From positions 434,001-498,000 of the forward strand of contig JBIIAO010000001.1 of assembly GCA_044239865.1 (NCBI GenBank): a stretch of DNA of 64,000 nucleotides, read 5' to 3'. Source of the stretch: CAIZGX01 sp044239865 (GTDB lineage Bacteria > Bacteroidota > Bacteroidia > Flavobacteriales_D > Sanyastnellaceae). The notes beneath the pieces are model-generated. The model was not told the DNA's origin, ran no database searches, and saw nothing but the letters and a program-made list of their open reading frames with translations. Shown piece after piece: positions 36,019-43,836 of the stretch. The position numbers were made by a program, and so were the translations under genes. Each line of letters begins with the position of its first letter. Position 1 is the stretch's first letter.

Positions 36019-37416
36019 ATGAAACTTTTTACTTTGCCACCTTTCAATATCATTAGAACACTTGTCTTGTTTGTTCTATTTGCAAGCGTTTCGTCGCAAG
36101 CTTGTGCGCAAACAATAAAAACCAAAACACCCAAACGTCCGAAAGGACAGCAAGATGTTTTGCGTTTAGCGTGTGAACCTATTCCTGTTGTGCGCGTCGC
36201 AGTTATTGGTTTGGGTATGCGCGGTTCAGAGGCAGTAAGTCGCTTGACTTACATAGACGGAGTAGAGATTGTTGCGTTGTGCGACATGGTGGAAAAAAAT
36301 GTGAAGTCGTGCAACGAGACATTGAAAGAACGCGGTTTTCCCGCAGCTCAAGAATTCGTTGGTGAAGATTCTTGGAAAAAGGTAACAGCACTCCCAAATG
36401 TAGATCTTGTATACATCTGCACCGATTGGTTGAATCATGCCAAGATGGCTATTCAAGGAATGAAAGACGGAAAGCATGTCGTTGTTGAAGTTCCCGGTGC
36501 ACTGACAATGGAGGAGATGTGGGAATTGATAAACACTGCAGAGCAGACGCGCAAACACTGCATGATGTTGGAGAATTGTGTCTATGATTTTTTCGAATTA
36601 ACTTCTTTAAACATGGCTCAACAAGGGCTATTCGGAGAAATTCTTCATGCGGAAGGATCTTACATTCACAACTTGGAACCTTTCTGGAAATACTACTGGA
36701 ACAACTGGCGTCTGGACTACAATCAGAAACATCGCGGAGATATTTACCCAACGCATGGAATGGGCCCAGCGTGCTTCGCACTCAATATTCATCGCGGAGA
36801 TAAAATGAATTACCTCGTTTCCATGGACACGAAAGTGGTTAATATTCCAGCACACATCAAACAGAAAACAAATACAGAATTAAGCAATTTCCAAAATGGA
36901 GATCACACCACAACCATGATCCGAACCGAGATGGGAAAGACCATTGAAATTCAACACAACGTCGCAACTCCTCGCCCCTATACACGAATGTATCAGCTCA
37001 CAGGCACGAAAGGATTCGCAGATAAATATCCGTTTGAAGGGTATGCGCTCGATTCAAAAATGTTGAGTGAAGATTTAAACCCAAATAATCTAAAATTCAC
37101 CGCGCACGATTATGTTTCAGATGGAATGAAAGATTCTATTATGTTGAAGTACAAACATCCGATTGTCATTGAAATTGAGGAAAAAGCAAAAGAAGTAGGC
37201 GGACATGGCGGAATGGATTATATCATGGATTATCGATTGATGTATTGTCTTCACAACGGATTGCCGCTAGACATGGACGTGTACGATTTAGCCGAGTGGT
37301 CTTGCCTCGGTCCACTCACTGAAATTTCATTGAACAACAATTCCGCTCCTGTTGAAATTCCTGACTTCACCAGAGGAGGATGGAACAAATTGAAAAAGGT
37401 CGAGTTTGCGAAGTAG
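36019..37416 (+). CDS. Exported Gfo/Idh/MocA-family protein, GH109 (alpha-N-acetylgalactosaminidase)-like
   Basis: 465 aa. Hydrophobic signal peptide (residues 12-31, ending ACAQ) without an Arg-Arg pair. The Rossmann domain starts at [17 protein letters not shown] (about 56) with DMVEKN and [20 protein letters not shown]. The C-terminal half contains [16 protein letters not shown] and [32 protein letters not shown], which is characteristic of GH109. The family uses bound NAD+ in a redox-assisted glycoside cleavage that removes terminal alpha-GalNAc. The lack of a visible Tat motif is unusual for an exported NAD-dependent enzyme. It stands alone before the fic gene. Confidence 0.86.
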   Translation: [465 protein letters not shown]

Positions 37417-37462
37417 TTATTTCAGCTTTTTCATTTGAAAATTCTTTACCTAAAAAAAAATA

Positions 37463-37510
37463 TACATGACAACCGTATCATGTAAAGAAAATAGTGTTAT
37501 TTTTACATGA
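37463..37510. promoter_or_regulatory. Operator-like half-sites upstream of fic
   Basis: TACATGA (37463-37469) and TCATGTA (37478-37484) form an inverted repeat with an 8-base centre; a third half-site TACATGA lies at 37504-37510, all within 75 bases of the GTG start. This is the layout of an operator bound by a dimer, possibly by the winged-helix end of the Fic protein itself. Confidence 0.5.
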
Positions 37511-37537
37511 TAATTCAAATTAGATTGGAGGTAAATA

Positions 37538-38641
37538 GTGAAAAAACGTGTCGTTGAGTATGTTGATAACAACGTGGCCTATAACAATTTGCCATTGTTG
37601 CCGCCTACGCTTGCTATTTTGGAGTCGAATAAGATTTTAAAGCAATTGGTTAATTCCTCCGTTGTTTTGGCCGAATTGAAAGGGATGGTGAATATTCTTC
37701 CTAATCCAAATATTTTACTCAACGCGGCAATACTGAAGGAGGCAAGTGCAAGCTCTGAAATCGAGAACGTCATTACCACTCAAGATAAACTATATACCGC
37801 CTTGTCGGCGAATGGCGTTCAAATCGATAGTGCTACAAAAGAAGTACTTCGCTACAGAGAAGCATTGCTTTACGGAATGACGTTTATAAAGAAAAATGGA
37901 TTTTTGACAATTAATGCAATTATTGAGATTCAGAGAAGGCTTGAAGACAATAACGCCGGATTAAGAAAGCTGCCTGGCACCGCCTTGAGAAGTTCAAAAA
38001 CAGGGAAAGTGGTTTACACGCCACCAGATAACATAGATGATATTCTACGTTTGCTTGGGAATTTCGAAAAGTATATAAACGAAAGAGACGAAGTTCCCTA
38101 CCTGATAAAAATGGCTGTGCAGCATTATCAATTTGAGAGTATTCATCCTTTTTATGACGGGAATGGAAGAACCGGAAGAATAATAAATATTCTCTATCTT
38201 ATTATGTCGGGACTTATTGAAAAGCCTGTAGTGTATTTAAGTGGTTATGTAATTGAGAACAAGGCCGAATATTACAACCTTCTTCAAGAAGTGAGGACAA
38301 AGAATAATTGGGAAGGTTGGGTGCTGTATATCCTGAAAGGGGTCGAGTTTGCCTCGAGGATGGCGCTAAGACAAGTAATATCGATAAACAAATTACTAGA
38401 GAAAACGAAAGACAAAGTTCAAAAGCGGCTGCCTAAAATATATAGCATAGAACTGGTAGAATTGTTGTTTGAACAGCCTTATTGTAAAAGTGAATTTTTA
38501 GAAAATCGTCTTTCTATTTCCAGGATCACCGCTGCGAAATATCTGAAGGAGCTTGAAAAAATTAAGGTGCTCAAATCGCAGAAAGCTTGGAAAGAAACAC
38601 TCTATGTAAACACAGAACTTTTTGAATTACTTCGGAAGTAA
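37538..38641 (+). CDS. Fic family protein with C-terminal winged helix
   Basis: 367 aa, GTG start with a GGAGG Shine-Dalgarno six bases before it, which is atypical among the genes here. N-terminal Fic_N domain carries an inhibitory-type helix SSEIENVITT (about 72-81, S-x-x-x-E-N). The Fic core motif HPFYDGNGRTGRIINILYL (about 205-223) has all catalytic and phosphate-binding residues for AMP transfer to Ser/Thr/Tyr hydroxyls. The C-terminal about 80 residues look like a winged helix (LSISRITAAKYLKELEKIKVL). Class II-type Fic with inhibition in cis is likely. The operator-like repeats upstream suggest autoregulation, and the location beside tmRNA fits an acquired gene. Confidence 0.9.
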   Translation: MKKRVVEYVDNNVAYNNLPLLPPTLAILESNKILKQLVNSSVVLAELKGMVNILPNPNILLNAAILKEASASSEIENVITTQDKLYTALSANGVQIDSATKEVLRYREALLYGMTFIKKNGFLTINAIIEIQRRLEDNNAGLRKLPGTALRSSKTGKVVYTPPDNIDDILRLLGNFEKYINERDEVPYLIKMAVQHYQFESIHPFYDGNGRTGRIINILYLIMSGLIEKPVVYLSGYVIENKAEYYNLLQEVRTKNNWEGWVLYILKGVEFASRMALRQVISINKLLEKTKDKVQKRLPKIYSIELVELLFEQPYCKSEFLENRLSISRITAAKYLKELEKIKVLKSQKAWKETLYVNTELFELLRK

Positions 38642-38643
38642 CG

Positions 38644-38676
38644 AAAAAAAAGCCTCGATCTCTCGAGGCTTTTTTT
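38644..38676. terminator. Bidirectional terminator between fic and tmRNA
   Basis: A-run, GCCTCGA - TCTC - TCGAGGC, T-run. A perfect stem with A/T runs on both sides serves both convergent genes. Confidence 0.92.
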
Positions 38677-38677
38677 G

Positions 38678-39070
38678 TGGACCCGGCGGGGTTCGAACCC
38701 GCGTCCAAACAAGGAATCAAAAGGGTTTCTACATGCTTAGTTATTTAGTGGTTTTCGACAAGACGCAGTTTAATAACATCCAAAATCTTGCTTATCCTGT
38801 GTTTTTAACCTCCGACTACAGAATTTGTCTTTGGCGATCTCCCTTCGGCGAAGCCTCATTACCAACTACCAGGAGCGGGGTCGTTGGCGAGACTTACTTG
38901 TCTAACTCCTTGAGCTAGATTAAGCGTAATCACATACAGTGATTAGGCAGCAAGTGCGTATGAATTGTTGTCAGTTATGACTGATACCCCGAGATTTAAG
39001 AGCGAGAATACCAAGCGCTCTGCATGCTTACAAATTGCTTCTTCTTGCTGTCAAATCCAAGGTCGGGCCC
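38678..39070 (-). ncRNA. ssrA: Transfer-messenger RNA (tmRNA)
   Basis: One-piece tmRNA of about 393 nt on the reverse strand. The 5' end (39070 downward) GGGCCCG pairs with the 3' strand CGGGTCC next to 38678, giving a 7-bp acceptor stem with a G-U at the third pair, the alanine identity element. The T-loop is GGTTCGAACCC. CCA is not fully encoded. The tag reading frame at 38972-38943 encodes DNNSYALAA then TAA. By alignment with E. coli tmRNA, two codons ATA-ACT would precede this (tag I-T-DNNSYALAA, after the tRNA-borne Ala); the resume codon is therefore uncertain. It rescues stalled ribosomes and tags products for proteolysis. Confidence 0.95.
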
Positions 39071-39095
39071 TAAACAGTAGCACAGAATTGCAATG

Positions 39096-39103
39096 CAAAA
39101 TTA
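39096..39103 (-). promoter_or_regulatory. -7 element (TAATTTTG) upstream of tmRNA
   Basis: Exact TAnnTTTG match on the reverse strand, 25 bases before the mature 5' end, leaving a leader of about 20 nt for RNase P to remove. Confidence 0.5.
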
Positions 39104-39166
39104 GTCTATTTGAAAGGCGATTGCAAGGAACTTGCAACTTATCTTCGCAAACCTATTTTCAACTCC

Positions 39167-40381
39167 ATGACGAAAATTAAAATCGGTATTATTCAAGAGC
39201 GGAAATCACCACCCGATTTCAGAGTGCCACTGACCCCAGCGCAATGCAAACAGGTTATGGAACAATTTCCGCAAATTGAAATATCCGTTGAAACAAGCCC
39301 GCACCGCTGCTTCGCAGATTCAGAATATACTCAACAAGGAATTTTAGTTTCAGACAATGTTTCTGATTGCGATTTTTTATTCGGTGTGAAGGAAGTCCCC
39401 GCAGCTTCGTTAATTCCAAATAAAAAATATTTCTTCTTTTCTCATACACTGAAGAAACAACCCTACAACGCAAAGCTTCTCGCTACCATTCTCGAAAAGA
39501 AAATTTCGTTGATCGATTACGAAGCGTTAAAAGGCGCAGACGGAAAACGAATCATAGGGTTCGGCCGATACGCTGGTATTGTTGGTGTGTACGAAGGAGT
39601 AAGAACTTTCGGATTGAAGCACAATCGATTCAACATGCCTTCTCCAATTACTTTAAGTGGAAGGGAAGAGTTTGATGCCATTTTGAAAAGTGCCAATCTT
39701 ACAAATGTCCGAGCAGTTCTTACCGGATGGGGTAGAGTAGGGAATGGCGCGCAAGAAATGATGGACATCATTAACCTTAAACGCGTTGCTCCTCAAGAGT
39801 TTTTAGATAACCCTTCGGAGGGCGGAGTGTACACGCACATAGACACAGCCGAGATGTACAAGCGCGTCGATGGAACGCCTTTCAACAAATCAGATTTTTA
39901 CGCAAATCCGAGTTTATATACTAGCGCACTAGGTGAGTATGTTCAACATGCCGACATCTACTTTGCCTGTCACTTGTGGAACGCGAAGAATCCAATATTA
40001 CTCGACCAGTCTTTCTTCCAACAAAATAAAAGATGTCAAGTGGTGGCAGATGTTTCGTGCGATTTGAACGGTCCAATTGCTTGCACCATTAAAGCAAGTA
40101 CAGTAAGCGATTCTATTTTCGGATACGATCCTGCAACAGGAAGTGAAATTGATTTTCGAAATGAAAATGCAGTGGCGGTGATGTCCATCGACAATCTTCC
40201 GTGTGAACTTCCGAAAGACGCAAGCGAAGATTTCGGAAGCGAAATCATTAAGAGCATTATACCCGCTTTGCTGAATAACGATGCCGATGGAATTTTGTGG
40301 AGGGGAACGGAGACAACGCTTGAAGGAAAATTAACTCCCCACTTCGAATACCTTGCAGATTACGTGGCTACTGCGCGCTAA
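39167..40381 (+). CDS. Saccharopine dehydrogenase-like / alanine dehydrogenase-fold protein
   Basis: 404 aa from ATG 39167 (the frame is open 19 codons further upstream, but a TATCTTCG element at 39140-39147 supports this start). N-terminal sequence IGIIQERKSPPDFRVPLTP is of the AlaDH/PNT type; KEVPAASLIPNKKYFFFSHT, ALKGADGKRIIGFGRYAGIVG and VLTGWGRVGNGAQEMM (dinucleotide binding, about residue 186) match NAD-dependent L-lysine-forming saccharopine dehydrogenases. The reaction would connect lysine and 2-oxoglutarate with saccharopine, but substrate is not proven. It overlaps the opposing TonB-like gene by 14 bases at its 3' end. Confidence 0.8.
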   Translation: MTKIKIGIIQERKSPPDFRVPLTPAQCKQVMEQFPQIEISVETSPHRCFADSEYTQQGILVSDNVSDCDFLFGVKEVPAASLIPNKKYFFFSHTLKKQPYNAKLLATILEKKISLIDYEALKGADGKRIIGFGRYAGIVGVYEGVRTFGLKHNRFNMPSPITLSGREEFDAILKSANLTNVRAVLTGWGRVGNGAQEMMDIINLKRVAPQEFLDNPSEGGVYTHIDTAEMYKRVDGTPFNKSDFYANPSLYTSALGEYVQHADIYFACHLWNAKNPILLDQSFFQQNKRCQVVADVSCDLNGPIACTIKASTVSDSIFGYDPATGSEIDFRNENAVAVMSIDNLPCELPKDASEDFGSEIIKSIIPALLNNDADGILWRGTETTLEGKLTPHFEYLADYVATAR

Positions 40382-41123
40382 ATGTGAAAGAAATAGTTCC
40401 CGATTGCGCTTTGCTTGAAGATCCACTGAACAACCAACGTTGCGCGTAAGCAACAGATTCCGCCGACAAACACGCGTCTTTCGAGGAACGAGCCTCGTCC
40501 ATTTTAGCACTCACAACTTTTCCCCATTCATCAACGGTGATGTTTATCACTACTGTTCCCGCTCCTTTACATTTGTATGTGGGCTTGGGTGCTTGCTTAA
40601 TGCTTCTTCCAGTCAATGTAAATGTTGCGGTAACGGGCCCTGAATAACTGGTATTTCCTCCTTGCTCGGTTGCTTTATTGTTATTGTTGGAAGAGGAACG
40701 TTCAGGGCTAGTCGCTAGTCCTGCAGAATGATCGGTATGATTGGTCATGAGCTGATCACGCATTTGCTTCTCATAGTCCGCTGCGCTCTGAGCGCCTTGC
40801 TCGCCAGCATTGCCCGTTTTGTTTTCATCTCCGGTATAATTCACCTCTTCATTCACACGTGCAGATTCTGTTGAAGCAATTAAGTTTCGAACCGCTTCGC
40901 TCATCATTGAATTTCCATCATCATCGTTTCCGCTTTGTTCTGCCGGAGCTTCTTCCAACTCAACTTCCATCTCTTGAACCACAGGAACAATGGGCTTCAC
41001 AATAAGTCTGTCGGGAGATGAGCTAATGAAATAACCAAACAACATAACAAAAGCATAGCCCAAAACGCCTATGATAATAGACGAAGTCCAGGTGTTCGAG
41101 TGTTTGGGGTGCAGCTTTATCAT
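40368..41123 (-). CDS. TonB-like energy transducer
   Basis: 251 aa from ATG 41123. Short cytoplasmic N-terminus, one transmembrane helix (about 14-34), a periplasmic linker rich in Glu, Asn, Ser and Gln, and a C-terminal TonB domain (about 165-250) with GTVVINITVDEWGKVVSAKM and AQRWLFSGSSSKAQSGTISFTF. It would couple the proton-motive force to outer-membrane receptors; no ExbB/ExbD or receptor is adjacent. The chosen start avoids overlap with the Cys-rich gene's promoter. Convergent 14-base overlap with the preceding gene. Confidence 0.82.
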   Translation of the reverse strand: MIKLHPKHSNTWTSSIIIGVLGYAFVMLFGYFISSSPDRLIVKPIVPVVQEMEVELEEAPAEQSGNDDDGNSMMSEAVRNLIASTESARVNEEVNYTGDENKTGNAGEQGAQSAADYEKQMRDQLMTNHTDHSAGLATSPERSSSNNNNKATEQGGNTSYSGPVTATFTLTGRSIKQAPKPTYKCKGAGTVVINITVDEWGKVVSAKMDEARSSKDACLSAESVAYAQRWLFSGSSSKAQSGTISFTFSAQ

Positions 41124-41183
41124 ATTTCCAGCAACGAAAATAAGACTTTTATTATTTTCTATTGCGTTAAAACATGCCTTCAC

Positions 41184-41191
41184 TATATTTG
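41184..41191 (+). promoter_or_regulatory. -7 promoter element (TATATTTG) of Cys-rich protein gene
   Basis: Exact TAnnTTTG match, 18 bases before ATG 41210; the upstream in-frame ATG at 41174 would start before the element. Confidence 0.65.
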
Positions 41192-41209
41192 ATTCAAATT
41201 ACAAGCAAA

Positions 41210-41566
41210 ATGAAAAAACTTATCGCGTTCGTAGCAATGTCTATCTTCTTCGCAGGAGTAGCATCAGCACAGGTTGAAACGACTACTACAACCTCTGAGA
41301 AGAAAACAGAATGTACCAAATCAAAAGAATGTTGCAGCAAGTCAGCCGCTACTCAAAGCGCTGAAAAGAAAGAGTGTTCTGCAACCAAGACTGAGGGTAA
41401 ATCAGAATGTTGCAGCAAAAGCGCAGCCGCTGACGCTAAAAAAGGAAAGAAAGGAAAAAAGAACAAAGAATGTTGCTCTAAAGATGCAGCCACCAAAGGC
41501 GAGCAGAAAGAGGGTTGCAAAGAAGGAGAGAAGAAAGACTGTTGCAAGAAATCAGGAGAAAAATAA
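41210..41566 (+). CDS. Small exported cysteine/lysine-rich repeat protein
   Basis: 118 aa from ATG 41210. Signal peptide MKKLIAFVAMSIFFAGVASA, then a mature chain of about 98 residues, very rich in Lys, Glu, Ser and Cys. Near-repeats ECCSKSAAT, ECCSKSAAA, ECCSKDAAT and DCCKKSGEK recur, giving four Cys-Cys pairs, with single Cys between. No known family recognised. Vicinal Cys pairs in a basic linker suggest metal binding or disulfide redox outside the cytoplasm (inference). Own promoter and terminator. Confidence 0.8.
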   Translation: MKKLIAFVAMSIFFAGVASAQVETTTTTSEKKTECTKSKECCSKSAATQSAEKKECSATKTEGKSECCSKSAAADAKKGKKGKKNKECCSKDAATKGEQKEGCKEGEKKDCCKKSGEK

Positions 41567-41590
41567 TTTCTTGTTGAATAAAGAATTTTT

Positions 41591-41619
41591 AAACCTCGGC
41601 TAGTTCCGAGGTTTATTTT
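41591..41619 (+). terminator. Terminator of Cys-rich gene, overlapping lhgO promoter
   Basis: AAACCTCGG - CTAGTT - CCGAGGTTT followed by ATTTTT. The T-run also contains TATTTTTG, the -7 element of the next gene. Confidence 0.85.
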
Positions 41620-41621
41620 TG
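41614..41621 (+). promoter_or_regulatory. -7 promoter element (TATTTTTG) of lhgO inside the terminator T-run
   Basis: Exact TAnnTTTG match 18 bases before the GTG start at 41640. Confidence 0.55.
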
Positions 41622-41639
41622 CAACCAAAATAGAGAACC

Positions 41640-42860
41640 GTGAAGAATTCATTCGATGTGATTATTGTAGGAGGAGGAATAGTTGGTGCTGCCACCATGT
41701 ATAAAATACAAATGGCTTATCCGAATAAGAAAATATTGTTGTTGGAAAAGGAAAGCGGATTAGCCGATCACCAAACGGGAAACAACAGCGGCGTTATTCA
41801 TTCTGGAATTTATTACAAACCCGGTTCGAAGAAAGCCATCAATTGCGTGAATGGAAGAAGAGAGCTTGTAGCTTTCGCGAAGGAGCATAACATAAGTCAC
41901 GATGTTTGCGGCAAACTCATTGTTGCAGTTGACGAATCTGAACTCACATTCCTCAATAAAATACAGCAGCACGGCGTAGACAATGGCATTGAAGACATGC
42001 GTAGAGTGTCTCCGGAAGAAATTCGAGAAATTGAACCGCACTGCACTGGAATCGACGGATTGTTTATTGGCTGCACCGGCATCATAGATTTCAAAGGCGC
42101 GACTAATAAAATGGCAGAACTTGCTTTAAGCTTGAATCCACTCTCTGAGGTTCACACTTCTGAAGAGGCTCTGAAATTTGAACATCTTGCAGACGCAACA
42201 ATTGTCAAAACGAACAAAGGGGAATACGAAGCTGCTAATCTCATTGTATGCGGAGGACTTCAAGCCGATCGCTTGGCGCGCAAAGATGGAATTGATTTGA
42301 AAGAACAGGTTGTTGGATTCCGAGGAGATTATTACGAATTAACCGAGAAGGCCAAACACAAAGTAAAGAACTTAATCTATCCTGTCCCTAATCCAGACTT
42401 CCCGTTCCTAGGCGTTCACTTTACCCGCATGGTAGACGGATCAGTAGAATGCGGACCAAACGCGGTCTTCACCTTTAAACGTGAAGGATACGGAAAAACC
42501 GATTTCAGTTTCAGAGACACTTGGGATGCGCTGACATACATGGGCACATGGAAGCTATTCTTTTCCAACATGAAATTTGGAATCGATGAATACAGAAGAG
42601 CATTCAGTAAAAAATTATTCTTGAAAACGCTTCAGCGTTTAGTTCCATCTTTAACAATGGAAGATATTGAGCCAGGAAGAGCGGGAGTTCGAGCCTTGTT
42701 GCTTCGAGAAGATGGCGATACACGCGACGACTTCAGAATAGAGTATACAAAAAGGAGCATTCATGTGCTGAATGCCCCTTCTCCTGCGGCAACCGCATGT
42801 TTGGCTATTGGTGGAGATATTCTACAAATGGCCGAAGAACATTTTGGTTGGAAGAAATAA
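41640..42860 (+). CDS. lhgO: L-2-hydroxyglutarate oxidase
   Basis: 406 aa, GTG start at 41640. FAD-dependent DAO-family oxidoreductase: FAD motif DVIIVGGGIVGAATMYKI (about 6-23), LLLEKESGLADHQTGNNSGVIHSGIYY (LhgO signature) and the C-terminal PGRAGVRALLL segment. It converts L-2-hydroxyglutarate to 2-oxoglutarate, a metabolite-repair or catabolic step, passing electrons to oxygen or quinone. The start is fixed by the promoter element 18 bases upstream; no alternative ATG precedes the FAD motif. Confidence 0.92.
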   Translation: MKNSFDVIIVGGGIVGAATMYKIQMAYPNKKILLLEKESGLADHQTGNNSGVIHSGIYYKPGSKKAINCVNGRRELVAFAKEHNISHDVCGKLIVAVDESELTFLNKIQQHGVDNGIEDMRRVSPEEIREIEPHCTGIDGLFIGCTGIIDFKGATNKMAELALSLNPLSEVHTSEEALKFEHLADATIVKTNKGEYEAANLIVCGGLQADRLARKDGIDLKEQVVGFRGDYYELTEKAKHKVKNLIYPVPNPDFPFLGVHFTRMVDGSVECGPNAVFTFKREGYGKTDFSFRDTWDALTYMGTWKLFFSNMKFGIDEYRRAFSKKLFLKTLQRLVPSLTMEDIEPGRAGVRALLLREDGDTRDDFRIEYTKRSIHVLNAPSPAATACLAIGGDILQMAEEHFGWKK

Positions 42861-42866
42861 GCTCAT

Positions 42867-43754
42867 CTATTCTGAAATTGCGCCGCTGCTCAAAGGCAAA
42901 TCGCGACTTACTTTTCTAAACAGCCCTTGCAATACTTTGCCCGGACCTACTTCAATGACTTCGCTACATCCGTCTGCTATCATAGCATTCATGGTTTGCG
43001 TCCAACGCACAGGTGCGGTTAATTGAACGATCAAGTTCTTTTTAATTTCTTCCGGATCGGAAACGGCTGAAGCCGTCACGTTCTGATAAACCGGACAAAC
43101 AGGCGTGTGGAAAGGAGTTGCAGCAATAGCAGCTTCCAATTCAACGCGAGCAGGTTCCATAAGCGGACTGTGGAATGCACCGCCAACAGGAAGTTTCAAC
43201 GCACGCTTTGCACCCGCAGCCAACAAGGCTTCGCACGCTTTGTCAATGGCTTCGTTCTCTCCAGAGATAACCAACTGTCCCGGACAATTGTAATTAGCAG
43301 CAACCACAACACCTTCAGTTTCTGCGCAAACTTTTTCAACCACCTCATCTTCCAAATTTAAAATAGCTGCCATGGTTGAAGGATTCGCTTCGCAAGCCTT
43401 TTGCATAGCCATTGCACGCGCGTAAACCAACTTCAAAGCGTCTGCAAACTCAAGTGTCCCATTCGCCACTAACGCACTGAATTCACCCAAGCTGTGTCCT
43501 GCAACCATCGATGGTTGAAATGAATCGCCCATGGCTTTGGCCATTGCAACGCTGTGCAAGAAAATAGCAGGCTGTGTAATGTTCGTTTGCTTTAATTCAT
43601 CTTCCGTTCCGTTGAACATAACATCGGTTAAGCGAAAACCCAAAATGGAATTTGCAGATTCCATCAACTCTTTTGCTACTGAAGAACTCTCATAAAGGTC
43701 TTTGCCCATGCCGGGAAATTGAGAACCTTGTCCAGGAAAAACGTATGCTTTCAT
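42867..43754 (-). CDS. fabD: Malonyl-CoA:ACP transacylase
   Basis: 295 aa from ATG 43754 (MKAYVFPGQGSQFPGMG); the frame is open further upstream but without conservation. It loads malonyl groups onto ACP for fatty acid synthesis. The nucleophilic Ser is in MVAGHSLGEFSAL (about 90-102), Arg in YARAMAMQKA, catalytic His in GGAFHSPLM (about 201) and the closing QLTAPVRW motif is present. Convergent with lhgO (6-base gap). A TACTTTCG element is about 21 bases upstream of the start. No other fab genes are adjacent. Confidence 0.96.
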   Translation of the reverse strand: MKAYVFPGQGSQFPGMGKDLYESSSVAKELMESANSILGFRLTDVMFNGTEDELKQTNITQPAIFLHSVAMAKAMGDSFQPSMVAGHSLGEFSALVANGTLEFADALKLVYARAMAMQKACEANPSTMAAILNLEDEVVEKVCAETEGVVVAANYNCPGQLVISGENEAIDKACEALLAAGAKRALKLPVGGAFHSPLMEPARVELEAAIAATPFHTPVCPVYQNVTASAVSDPEEIKKNLIVQLTAPVRWTQTMNAMIADGCSEVIEVGPGKVLQGLFRKVSRDLPLSSGAISE

Positions 43755-43836
43755 TATTGTAGTAAATTTGATACGAAAGTAACCAAATCTCCTTCCAACC
43801 AAAATTAATAATGAGGGCAATTATGCTCAAATAAGT

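Noticed and set aside
37538..38641. Fic-antitoxin pair
   Set aside because: No separate small antitoxin gene lies upstream or downstream; an inhibitory-type motif is inside the Fic protein.
38680..38710. tRNA gene suggested by GGTTCGAACCC
   Set aside because: This T-arm belongs to the tmRNA; the matching 5' acceptor strand is 390 bases away and a tag frame lies between.
38622..39180. Two plus-strand frames of 98 and 71 codons over the tmRNA
   Set aside because: They lie antisense across the tmRNA and have no protein-like features.
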